Shown: positions 26,294-35,991 of the stretch, in pieces
Layout of the letters: the number at the start of each line of letters is the position of its first letter
Position numbering within the stretch: position 1 is the first letter of the stretch
From: Streptomyces sp. NP160
GTDB taxonomy: Bacteria > Actinomycetota > Actinomycetes > Actinomycetales > Quadrisphaeraceae
Direction of reading: 5' to 3'
Length of the DNA: 64,000 nt
Assembly (NCBI RefSeq): GCF_006335115.1
Contig: NZ_VDMJ01000009.1
Coordinates: forward strand, 20,830-84,829
Position numbers and translations under genes: made by a program
The notes under the pieces: model-generated
What the model saw: only the letters and a program-made list of their open reading frames with translations
What the model was told of the DNA's origin: nothing
Databases searched by the model: none

Positions 26294-28102
26294 TCACGGA
26301 GCAGGAGCGGGGGTGTGCTCGCCGGTCTGCACGGCCCACAGGCCGGCGTAGGCGCCGCCGAGGGCCACCAGCTCGTCGTGGGTGCCTGACTCGGCGACCC
26401 GTCCCGCCGAGAGCACCCAGATCCTGTCGGCGTCGCGCACGGTCGACAGGCGGTGCGCCACCACCAGCGCGGTCCGCGTGGCCGTGACGCGCGTGAGCGA
26501 GCGCTGGATGGCGGCCTCGGTCTCGGTGTCCACCGCGGAGGTCGCCTCGTCGAGCACGAGCAGCGCCGGGTCGCGCAGGAGCGCCCGCGCCAGGGCGAGC
26601 CGCTGGCGCTGACCGCCCGACAGGGTCTGGCCCCGCTCCCCCACCACGGTGGCGTAGCCGTCGGGCAGGGCCGCCACGAAGTCGTGGGCCTCGGCGGCGC
26701 GGGCGGCCTCCTCGACCTGGGCGTCGGTGGCGTCGGGGCGGCCGTAGGCGATGTTCTCGCGCACCGTCCCGTGGAAGAGGAACGCGTCCTGGCTGACGTA
26801 GCCGATGGCGCCGCGCAGCGAGTCCCACGTGAGGTCGCGCACGTCACGGCCGTCCAGCAGCACCGCGCCGGAGCGCGGGTCGGCGAAGCGCAGCACCAGG
26901 CGCAGCAGCGACGACTTGCCGGCACCCGTCGTCCCGACCACGGCGTGGGTCTCCCCCGCCGGGACCACCAGGTCGACGCCCTGGAGCACGTCGGGCCCGT
27001 CGTCGTACCCGAACCGCACGCCGCGCAGCTCCAGCCCGCCGCGTGCCGGCGCTGGCAGGGCGGTGGAGCCCTCCACGGCGCTGGGGCGCAGCTCGAGCAG
27101 CCCGAAGATGCGCCGGGTGGAGGCCATGGCCCGCTGGTAGAGGTCCAGGGTCTGTCCGAGGTCGGTGAGCGGCCACAGCAGGCGCTGCGTCATGAAGACC
27201 AGCACGGTGAACAGGCCCACCTCGAGGCGGCCCTGCAGCGTGTACCAGCCGCCCAGCAGCAGCGTGGCGCTGAACCCGGCGAGGATCGCCATCCGGATCA
27301 GCGGCACGAACGCCGAGCTGGAGCGGATCGCGCGGGCGTTGGCCAGGCGGTACTCCCGCGAGGCGCGGGCCACGCGGGCGCTCTCGCGCTGCTCGGCGGT
27401 GAAGGCGCGGATGGTCGCGACGCCCCCGAGGTTGCCGGCGACGACGGCCGCCACCTCCCCGGCCGTGCTGCGCACGTCGGCGTAGAGGGGCTCCAGGCGG
27501 CGCTGGAACCGGATGGAGCCCCAGGCGATGACCGGCACCGGCAGGAACGCCAGCACCGCCACCTGCCACGACGTCGCCCCGAAGACGATCCCCACGAACA
27601 CCACCGTCAGCGCCGTGTGCAGCACCGTGCGCGCGCCGACGTCGAGGAAGCGCTCCAGCTGGTTGACGTCGTCGGAGAGCACCGAGAGCACCTGGCCGGA
27701 TGGCGTGCGCTCGTGCCAGCCGACGTCCATGGCCTGCACGGCGGTGTACGCCTCGGTGCGCAGCTCGTCCTGCACCGCCTGCGCCAGCCCGCGCCACAGC
27801 ACGGAGGCGGCGTAGTCGGTGAGCGACTCCACCACCCACACGGCGGCGTTGACGACGGCGACGACGACGAGCTGCTCGAAGCGCCCCTCGACACCGAGCA
27901 GCGTGCTCACGAAGGAGTCGGAGCCGCGCACCACGATGTCGATGGCCACGCCCAGCAGCAGCTCGGGCGCGACGTCCGCGGCCGTGTTGAGCGCGGTCAT
28001 GAGCACCGCGAGCGCGAAGCGGGGGCGGTGGCGGCGGTGGTGGCGCCACAGGGCGCGCAGCGGTGGCGTCGCCCCCAGGGGCGCCGTGGGGCCAGCGGTC
28101 AC
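26294..28102 (-). CDS. ABC exporter, fused membrane and ATPase domains
   Basis: The protein of about 602 residues is a half-transporter of the MsbA/LmrA-like type. Six membrane helices lie at about 25-315. The nucleotide-binding domain has Walker A GTTGAGKSS (K396), Q-loop YVSQD, signature LSGGQRQR, Walker B LLVLDEATS and H-loop AHRLST, all intact. It works as a homodimer, since no partner half-transporter adjoins it. The start is uncertain: GTG 28102 (no strong ribosome-binding site) or GTG 28135 (GGGAG four bases upstream, but it overlaps a DtxR-like box). The substrate is unknown. It is divergent from the DUF2252 gene. Confidence 0.88.
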   Translation of the reverse strand: MTAGPTAPLGATPPLRALWRHHRRHRPRFALAVLMTALNTAADVAPELLLGVAIDIVVRGSDSFVSTLLGVEGRFEQLVVVAVVNAAVWVVESLTDYAASVLWRGLAQAVQDELRTEAYTAVQAMDVGWHERTPSGQVLSVLSDDVNQLERFLDVGARTVLHTALTVVFVGIVFGATSWQVAVLAFLPVPVIAWGSIRFQRRLEPLYADVRSTAGEVAAVVAGNLGGVATIRAFTAEQRESARVARASREYRLANARAIRSSSAFVPLIRMAILAGFSATLLLGGWYTLQGRLEVGLFTVLVFMTQRLLWPLTDLGQTLDLYQRAMASTRRIFGLLELRPSAVEGSTALPAPARGGLELRGVRFGYDDGPDVLQGVDLVVPAGETHAVVGTTGAGKSSLLRLVLRFADPRSGAVLLDGRDVRDLTWDSLRGAIGYVSQDAFLFHGTVRENIAYGRPDATDAQVEEAARAAEAHDFVAALPDGYATVVGERGQTLSGGQRQRLALARALLRDPALLVLDEATSAVDTETEAAIQRSLTRVTATRTALVVAHRLSTVRDADRIWVLSAGRVAESGTHDELVALGGAYAGLWAVQTGEHTPAPAP

Positions 28103-28120
28103 GGGGGCCCAGCGTACGGG

Positions 28121-28139
28121 GCGGGTAAGGATCACCTAA
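28121..28139. promoter_or_regulatory. DtxR/IdeR-like metal box
   Basis: Read on the minus strand, TTAGGTGATCCTTACCCGC matches the 19-base consensus TWAGGTWAGSCTWACCTWA at 14 positions, with the left half and core nearly intact. It lies in the gap between the ABC exporter and the DUF2252 gene, so an iron- or manganese-dependent repressor could control either. If it is real, GTG 28102 is the better exporter start. Confidence 0.45.
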
Positions 28140-28177
28140 CTCCCTCGCCGGGCGCTCAGGGTGCCACGCTGCGGGCC

Positions 28178-29665
28178 GTGGGCATCGAGACGGGACACCT
28201 CCGCAACCCCGGCCGCCCCGGGCACGTGGTGCTGGCGCAGGCGGACTCCGCCCCCTACGGCTCCCTGCGCTCGCGGCCGCTGCCCCGGGCGGAGCGGTAC
28301 GCGCTGGGGAAGTCCCTGCGCCAGCAGGTGCCCCGCTCGGCGATGGCGGACTGGCGGCCGGCACCCGAGCGCCGCAGCGTGGTCGAGCAGATCAGGGAGG
28401 CGCACGAGGGCCGGCTGGACCGCCTCGTGCCCGTGCGCGTGGGCCGGATGGCCGCGAGCCCCTACGGGTTCCTGCGCGGCACGGCCGGCCTCATGGCCGC
28501 CGACCTGGCCACCCTCCCGGCCACCGGGGTCACACCGGTGATCTGCGGCGACTCCCACATCGGCAACGTCGGCCTGTACGGCTCGCCCTCGCGCGAGCTG
28601 GTGCTCGACCTCAACGACTTCGACGAGGCCCACCCCGGTCCGTGGGAGTGGGACCTGCGGCGCCTCGTGGCGAGCGCCTGGGTGGCCGGCCGGCAGGCGG
28701 GCCTGGCGGAGGACTCCTGCGAGCGGGCCGTCCGCGCCGCCGTGCGGGCCTACCGCGAGCACCTGCACGAGCTGGCGGAGCAGCCGCTGCTGGAGCGCAG
28801 CTGGACCAGCTTCGGGGTCGACCGGCTCGCGAGCGCCACCAAGGACCCCGGCCTGCGCCACGAGGTGGAGCGCGCCGCCAAGCGCGCCCGCCACCGCACG
28901 AGCGACCGCGCCCTGCCGCGCTTCACCGAGGTGGTGGCGCACGAGGACCGGTCCGGTGGGTCCGGCGGGTCCGGCGGGGTGACGGCCAGCCGGCGGATCG
29001 TGGTGGAGCCGCCGCTCATCACGCGCCCCGAGGTCGACGACGAGCCGCTGCTGGCCGAGGCCCTCGACGACTACCTCGCCACGCTCGCCCCGCACTGGGC
29101 GCGGCTGCTGGGCGGCTACACGCTCGTGGACATCGCCCACAAGGTGGTGGGCGTGGGCAGCGTCGGCCTGCGCGCCTACGTGGCGCTGCTGGAGGGCTCC
29201 GACAGCGACGACGTCGTCTTCCTCCAGCTGAAGCAGGCCCGGCGCTCGGTCGTGGCGCCGTGGGTCCACGGCGACAACGCCTGGCACAAGCACCAGGGCC
29301 AGCGGGTCGTGGAGTACCAGCAGGCGCTGCAGACGACGTCCGACCCGCTGCTGGGCTGGACGACGGTCGGTGAGCGGCAGTACTACGTGCGCCAGTTCCG
29401 GAACATGAAGGGCAGCGTGGTGCTGGACGGCATCGGAGCCAACGCCCTGCGCGACTACGCCGGCGTGTGCGCCCAGCTGCTGGCCAAGGGGCACGCCCGG
29501 ACCTCGGGCGCGTCGATGATCGCGGGGTACCTCGGCTCCTCCGACAAGGCCGACCACGCGCTGGCGACCTTCGCCCGCCGCTACGCCGACCAGACCGAGG
29601 CCGACCACGCCGAGCTGGTCGACGCGGTCTCCCGCGGGGTGCTGCCCGTCGAGCGCGGCGTCTGA
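28178..29665 (+). CDS. DUF2252 protein, kinase-like fold
   Basis: The 495-residue cytoplasmic protein carries the DUF2252 core: VICGDSHIGNVG near residue 126 and LDLNDFDEAHPGPWEWDLRRL near 145. These resemble the catalytic and metal-binding loops of aminoglycoside phosphotransferase-like kinases, but the substrate is unknown. A late GERQYYVRQFRNMKGS is conserved in the family. A Gly/Ser linker (SGGSGGSGG) interrupts the middle near residue 265. The GTG at 28178 is divergent from the ABC exporter, with a DtxR-like box between. An unrelated permease follows after 63 bases. Confidence 0.85.
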   Translation: MGIETGHLRNPGRPGHVVLAQADSAPYGSLRSRPLPRAERYALGKSLRQQVPRSAMADWRPAPERRSVVEQIREAHEGRLDRLVPVRVGRMAASPYGFLRGTAGLMAADLATLPATGVTPVICGDSHIGNVGLYGSPSRELVLDLNDFDEAHPGPWEWDLRRLVASAWVAGRQAGLAEDSCERAVRAAVRAYREHLHELAEQPLLERSWTSFGVDRLASATKDPGLRHEVERAAKRARHRTSDRALPRFTEVVAHEDRSGGSGGSGGVTASRRIVVEPPLITRPEVDDEPLLAEALDDYLATLAPHWARLLGGYTLVDIAHKVVGVGSVGLRAYVALLEGSDSDDVVFLQLKQARRSVVAPWVHGDNAWHKHQGQRVVEYQQALQTTSDPLLGWTTVGERQYYVRQFRNMKGSVVLDGIGANALRDYAGVCAQLLAKGHARTSGASMIAGYLGSSDKADHALATFARRYADQTEADHAELVDAVSRGVLPVERGV

Positions 29666-29728
29666 GGGCCGGCGGAGGCACGCGGCTCGACACGCGCTCG
29701 TCACATCCTGGGTGCAGGCTGTGCCGGC

Positions 29729-31180
29729 ATGGCGACGACGACGGCGGACTCCGGTCCCGAGAGCGGCCTGAAGCGCACCATCACGGGTCGGCTCCTCTAC
29801 TTCTACGTCCTGGGCGACGTGCTCGGCTCCGGCGTGTACGTGCTCATCGGCCTGGTGGCCGGCGCGGTCGGCGGCGCGTTCTGGGTGGCCTTCGCCGCCG
29901 GCGTGACGGTGGCCGCCATCACGGGCCTGGCGTACGCGGAGCTGGTGACCAAGTACCCCCAGGCCGCGGGCGCGTCGCTGTACGTGAGCAGGGCGTTCCG
30001 CAACCCCACGCTGACGTTCTTCGTGACCGTCTGCATGCTCTCGGCCTCGTTCGCGGCGATCGGGTCGCTGGCGAGCGGCTTCTCGCGCTACTTCGGCTCG
30101 CTGTGGGACCTGCCGCCGGCACTGCTCGTCTCGGTGCTCTTCGTGGCGGCCGTCGCGGTGGTCAACTACATCGGCATCACCGAGTCCGTGGTCATCAACA
30201 TGCTCATGACGCTCGTCGAGGTGGCCGGGCTCGTCATCATCGCCGCCATCGGCGTGGTCGCCCTGGCCGGCGGCGACGCCGACCTGTCGGTGCTCACCGA
30301 CTTCTCCGCCGAGGGCAGCCCGGTCATCGCCGTGGTCGCCGGCGTGACGCTCGCATTCTTCGCCATGACCGGCTTCGAGAACGCCGCCAACGTCGCCGAG
30401 GAGACCATCGACCCCTCGCGCACCTTCCCGCGGGCGCTCGTGGGCGGCATGGTCACCGCGGGCGTCATCTACGTCGTCGTCGCCGTGTCGGCGGCGCTGG
30501 TGGTGCCGGTCGACCAGCTGGCCGGCTCCGACGCGGCGCTGCTCGAGGTGGTGCGCGCGGGGCTCCTGCCGCTGCCCGTCGGCGTGATGATCGTCCTCTT
30601 CTCGGTCATCGCGATGATCGCCATCAGCAACACCACGCTCGTCACCACTGCCGCGGGCGCCCGCATCCTCTACGGCATGGGGCGCGTGGACGTGGTGCCC
30701 CGCGTCTTCGCCCGCGTCCACCCGACCCGGCGCAGCCCGGTCGTCGCGCTCGGGTTCACCCTCGCCGTCGTCGTCCTGCTCATGGCAGTGGGGTCGGTGT
30801 TCACGGCGCTGGGCGGCCCGGACGTGGTGGAGCGGCTGGCCACGATCACCGTGGTGTTCCTCGTGTTCGTCTACGCGCTGGTCATCGTGTGCGCGCTGAA
30901 GCAGCGCGGGAAGGACGAGCACCCCGGCGTCTTCCGCGCCAGCACTCCGCTGCTGGTCCTCGGCATCCTCGGCAACGCGGCGATCCTCGTCTACACGGTC
31001 GTCGACGACCCGACGTCGCTGCTCTGGGTGGCAGGGCTGCTCGGGCTGGGCGCGGTGCTGTACGCCGTGCAGCGCGCCCGCGGCGGCGGCGCGAGCACCG
31101 AGGCGCTGCTGTCGGGTGGCGTCGAGCGTGCGGGTGATCCGGACGTGCCCGATGGTGTCCCTGACGAGAGGAGCCGCTGA
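29729..31180 (+). CDS. APC-superfamily amino-acid permease
   Basis: The 483-residue transporter has 12 predicted membrane helices. The first helix contains GDVLGSGVYVLIG, the glycine-rich GSG(I/V) substrate loop of APC transporters, and YAELVTKYPQAAGASLYVSRAF is the conserved helix 2-3 region. The C-terminal 40 residues are soluble. Substrate (amino acid or polyamine) cannot be assigned. Its stop shares one base with the start of the universal stress gene (TGATG), so the two form an operon, a common pairing in actinobacteria in which the stress protein may regulate the transporter. Confidence 0.88.
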   Translation: MATTTADSGPESGLKRTITGRLLYFYVLGDVLGSGVYVLIGLVAGAVGGAFWVAFAAGVTVAAITGLAYAELVTKYPQAAGASLYVSRAFRNPTLTFFVTVCMLSASFAAIGSLASGFSRYFGSLWDLPPALLVSVLFVAAVAVVNYIGITESVVINMLMTLVEVAGLVIIAAIGVVALAGGDADLSVLTDFSAEGSPVIAVVAGVTLAFFAMTGFENAANVAEETIDPSRTFPRALVGGMVTAGVIYVVVAVSAALVVPVDQLAGSDAALLEVVRAGLLPLPVGVMIVLFSVIAMIAISNTTLVTTAAGARILYGMGRVDVVPRVFARVHPTRRSPVVALGFTLAVVVLLMAVGSVFTALGGPDVVERLATITVVFLVFVYALVIVCALKQRGKDEHPGVFRASTPLLVLGILGNAAILVYTVVDDPTSLLWVAGLLGLGAVLYAVQRARGGGASTEALLSGGVERAGDPDVPDGVPDERSR

Positions 31181-31641
31181 TGGGCACGAAGGTGGTCGTG
31201 GCGACCGACGGGTCGCTGGAGTCGCTGCAGGCCGCGCGGGCGCTGCCCGCGCTGCTCGACGAGGCCGAGGTGCAGGAGGTGCTCGTGGTCGCGGTGCTCA
31301 GCCCGACGGCGGCGGTGCCCTTCCGCGACGAGATCGGCGGCCGCGGCTCGGCCGCCAGCCCCGACCCGACGGCACCCAGCTACCGCCAGGAGGCCGAGTC
31401 GGCGGTCGCCGTGGTGGCGCAGGAGTTCAGCGCCTGGCCGGGACGCGTGCGCACGCAGGTCCGCAGCGGCTCGGCGGCCGCGGAGATCGTCGAGGCCGCC
31501 GAGGAGGCCCGGGCCGACCTGATCGTCATGGCGTCCGGCAGCAAGGGCCTGACGCGGACGGTGCTGCTGGGTTCGACGGCCACGCGGGTGCAGCACTCGG
31601 CGCCGTGCTCCGTGCTCGTCTGGCGCCAGCCCCGCTCCTGA
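31180..31641 (+). CDS. universal stress protein (UspA family)
   Basis: A 153-residue single-domain UspA protein. VVVATDGSLESLQAARAL begins the fold, and SGSKGLTRTVLLGSTATRVQHSAPCSVLVW is the C-terminal nucleotide-loop region. The usual G-2x-G-9x-G(S/T) loop is two residues shorter (GSKG, seven residues, GST), so ATP binding is doubtful. The ATG has AGGAG upstream and is translationally coupled to the permease. It is convergent with the next gene, with only three bases between them. Confidence 0.88.
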   Translation: MGTKVVVATDGSLESLQAARALPALLDEAEVQEVLVVAVLSPTAAVPFRDEIGGRGSAASPDPTAPSYRQEAESAVAVVAQEFSAWPGRVRTQVRSGSAAAEIVEAAEEARADLIVMASGSKGLTRTVLLGSTATRVQHSAPCSVLVWRQPRS

Positions 31642-31644
31642 CGC

Positions 31645-32073
31645 TCAGCGGGGGCGCCGCACCCGCACCGGGCCCTTCGCGGTGTCCGGGTCGACCACCG
31701 CGCCCTTCTGCGTGATCTCGGCCCGCCCCGCCACCACGAGCCGACGAGCCGCGGCGCGCGCCGGCTCCATGAGGTCGCGCCAGGCCTCCCCCTCCAGGCC
31801 ACGCTCGCCCGCGACGGCGCGGGCCGCCTCGGACGGGCACACCGAGGACGACGACGCGCGCGCGTCCAGCAGGCGCTCGAGCGAGGACTCGAGGGCGGCG
31901 TCGACGTCGGACGCGGCCGCCGAGCGCCCGCGGCGCCGGCAGGCGTCGGAGCAGTAGCGCACGCCCTCCCAGTCGCGCTCCCACTTCTTGCGCCACGTGA
32001 TGGTGCGGCCGCACACCGCGCACGGCTTGGTGGGCAGCTCGCTCTTCGCGCTCGCGCGGGACCCTCGGCTCAC
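31645..32073 (-). CDS. DUF2256-DUF3253 fusion protein
   Basis: A 142-residue protein joining two small families. Residues 16-46 are DUF2256-like: [20 protein letters not shown] then [11 protein letters not shown], a CxxC...CxxxC zinc-ribbon pattern. Residues 60-140 are DUF3253-like: [28 protein letters not shown] and [17 protein letters not shown], a winged-helix-like module. Functions are unknown; a nucleic-acid-binding role is plausible. GTG 32073 is the start. A compound hairpin separates it from the ilvC end. Confidence 0.8.
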   Translation of the reverse strand: MSRGSRASAKSELPTKPCAVCGRTITWRKKWERDWEGVRYCSDACRRRGRSAAASDVDAALESSLERLLDARASSSSVCPSEAARAVAGERGLEGEAWRDLMEPARAAARRLVVAGRAEITQKGAVVDPDTAKGPVRVRRPR

Positions 32074-32101
32074 ACGGTCACCAACGCCGGGGGGCTCCGC
32101 A

Positions 32102-32179
32102 CCACTCCCGCACTGGCACGGGGTGGCCCTGTGCCAGACCTACTGGCACGGGGCCACCCCGTGCCGCTCGAGGGAGTGG
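32102..32179. terminator. compound nested hairpin downstream of ilvC
   Basis: Three nested stems: CCACTCCC/GGGAGTGG (32102-32109 with 32172-32179), GGCACGGGGTGGCCC/GGGCCACCCCGTGCC (32115-32129 with 32151-32165), and GTGCCAG/CTGGCAC (32131-32137 with 32143-32149). It follows the ilvC stop and should terminate the ilvBNC transcript. Confidence 0.75.
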
Positions 32180-32213
32180 CGCGGAGCGGCCCCGTGGTGG
32201 GGACGCGGGTGCG

Positions 32214-33824
<1,611 letters not shown>

Positions 33825-33828
<4 letters not shown>

Positions 33829-35687
33829 CGTGCGGCTCCGTTCATCTCCAGGCCGGTCTCCGGGTCCTGCTCCTCGCGGTCCCACACGGGCGACAGGCCG
33901 CGGGCGTACTGGATGGCGTCGTTGGACAGGCCGGCGGCCACCATCGGCCAGACCATGGCGTCGCGGTGGACCACGAAGTCGACGACGACGGGCCGGTCGT
34001 CCACGCTCATCGCCTTGTCGATGACGGCGTCCAGGTCGGACGGGTCCTCGCAGCGCAGCCCGACGCAGCCGTAGGCGTCGGCCAGCTTGACGAAGTCGGG
34101 GATGCGCTGGCCGAGCGCCCGGCCGACCCCGGTGTGCAGGTCGGTGTTGGAGTAGCGGCCGTCGTAGAAGAGGGTCTGCCACTGCCGGACCATGCCGAGG
34201 CTGGAGTTGTTCACCACGGCCACCTTGATCGGGATGCCCTCGATCGCGCAGGTGGCCAGCTCCTGGTTGGTCATCTGGAAGCAGCCGTCGCCGTCGATCG
34301 CCCAGACGGTGGCGTCGGGGCGGCCCACCTTGGCGCCCATCGCGGCGGGCACGGAGTAGCCCATGGTCCCCAGGCCACCGGAGTTCAGCCAGGTGTTCGG
34401 CTTCTCGTACCTGATGAACTGCGCCGCCCACATCTGGTGCTGGCCGACGCCGGAGGTGAAGACCGTGTCCGGGCCGCTGATCTCACCCAGGCGCTGGATC
34501 ACCTTCTGGGGGCTGAGCGAGCCGTCCTCGGGCTCGTCGTAGCCCAGGGGGTAGGTGCTGCGCAGGTCGTCGAGCTGGCGCCACCAGCCGCCCAGGTCGG
34601 CGCGCCGGCCGGCGGCGTGCTCGGCCTCCAGGGCCGGGACCAGGTCGGCGATGACCTCCTTGGCGTCCCCGACGATCGGGACGTCGGCGCGGCGGTTCTT
34701 GCCGATCTCGGCGGGGTCGATGTCGGCGTGGACGATCGCGGCGCCGGGGGCGAAGCTCGAGAGCAGGCCGGTGACGCGGTCGTCGAAGCGGGCGCCCAGG
34801 CTGACGATGAGGTCGGCGCGCTGCAGGGCCGTCACCGCGGAGACGGTGCCGTGCATGCCGGGCATCCCGAGGTTGGCCGGGTGGGAGTCGGGCAGGGCGC
34901 CGCGGGCCATGAGCGTGGTGACCACGGGGGCCCCGGAGAGGTCGACCAGGCGGCGCAGCTCGGCCGAGGCGCCGGAGCGGATGACGCCACCGCCCACGTA
35001 CAGCACGGGGCGCTTCGCCTCGGCGATCATCCGGGCTGCCTCGCGCACCTGCTTGGCGTGCGGGCGGGTGGTCGGGTGGTAGCCCGGCAGGTCCAGCTCG
35101 GCCAGCGAGGCCGGCCACTGGAAGGTGGTCATCGCCTGCTGGGCGTCCTTGGTGACGTCCACGAGCACCGGCCCGGGGCGGCCCGTGGAGGCCAGGTGGA
35201 AGGCCTCGGCGATGACGCGGGGGATGTCGGCGGGGTCGGTCACCAGGTAGTTGTGCTTGGTGATCGGCTGGGTGATGCCGACGATGTCCGCCTCCTGGAA
35301 GGCGTCGGTGCCGATCGCCTTGGAGGAGACCTGGCCGGTCACGGCGACCATCGGGACCGAGTCCATGTGGGCGTCGGCGATGGCGGTGACGAGGTTGGTG
35401 GCGCCCGGGCCCGACGTCGCCATGCAGACGCCGACGCGGCCGGTGGCGGCGGCGTAGCCCTGCGCGGCGTGGCCGGCGCCCTGCTCGTGGCGCACCAGCA
35501 CGTGGCGGAGCTTCGTGGAGTCGAGCAGCGGGTCGTAGGTGGGCAGGATCGCCCCGCCCGGGAGGCCGAAGACGACCTCGACCCCGGCGCTCTCGAGGGA
35601 GCGCACGATGCTCTGCGCCCCGGTCATGCGCTCGGTCGTGCGCTCGCCCTGCGGGGCGGCTGCGCCCTCGGTGCTGGCGGTGCTCAT
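33825..35687 (-). CDS. ilvB: acetolactate synthase large (catalytic) subunit
   Basis: The 620-residue thiamine-diphosphate enzyme joins two pyruvates, or pyruvate with 2-oxobutyrate. The catalytic Glu is in [16 protein letters not shown] near residue 70. The ThDP/Mg motif [21 protein letters not shown] with downstream [12 protein letters not shown] is near residue 455. FAD-site residues are also in place. The ATG at 35687 has AGGAGG upstream. A leader peptide and an attenuator lie 97-205 bases upstream, so expression is expected to rise when branched-chain aminoacyl-tRNAs are scarce. Confidence 0.96.
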
Positions 35688-35783
35688 CGGTCCTCCTGGT
35701 GCTGCTGTGCTGCTGGTCCTGCGTGGACGACGTGCTCTAGCTGAGCGAGCAGCCCGGCACCTCCAACCCGCCGGGCATGGAAA

Positions 35784-35823
35784 GACCCCCCGGCTCCGGT
35801 GTCAGCGGAGTCTGCGGAGGGTC
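35784..35823 (-). terminator. attenuator hairpin of the ilvBNC leader
   Basis: Minus-strand transcript GACCCTCCG (35815-35823) pairs with CGGGGGGTC (35784-35792), nine pairs including one G-U, with an inner CTCCG/CGGAG stem. UUU follows at once (35781-35783), so it is an intrinsic terminator. It stands 28 bases after the leader-peptide stop and about 97 bases before ilvB. Confidence 0.85.
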
Positions 35824-35850
35824 GCGCGCGGCGGGACGTCGACGACGGCG

Positions 35851-35892
35851 TCAGCTCGCGCGCTGCGCGAGTACGACGACGAGGATGCCCAT
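35851..35892 (-). CDS. ilvB leader peptide
   Basis: A 13-residue open frame, MGILVVVLAQRAS, in the ilvB leader. Six of the first eight residues are Ile, Leu or Val, so ribosome stalling reports scarcity of all three branched-chain amino acids. The terminator hairpin follows the stop codon. This is the classic ilvBNC attenuation arrangement known in Corynebacterium and Streptomyces; the stalled ribosome would free an antiterminator, whose pairing I did not fold. Confidence 0.88.
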   Translation of the reverse strand: MGILVVVLAQRAS

Positions 35893-35924
35893 GCCGCGAG
35901 AGTAGACCCGCAGCGCCGTCCCTG

Positions 35925-35979
35925 TCAGCCACCGGGACGGAGCGTCTCATGATCTGAGACACGCCGTCCCGGTGGCTGA
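35925..35979 (-). terminator. long nested hairpin downstream of ilvD
   Basis: A 16-bp outer stem (35925-35940 with 35964-35979) encloses GTCTCA/TGAGAC (35944-35949 with 35955-35960) around loop TGATC. It lies 12 bases past the ilvD stop and just upstream of the ilvB leader, separating the two units. Confidence 0.8.
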
Positions 35980-35991
35980 GCCGGCCGGGTC

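Noticed and set aside
28136..30922. Minus-strand open frame of 928 codons over DUF2252 and the permease
   Set aside because: His/Gln/Asp/Gly-rich shadow of two well-supported plus-strand genes; no domain and no ribosome-binding site.
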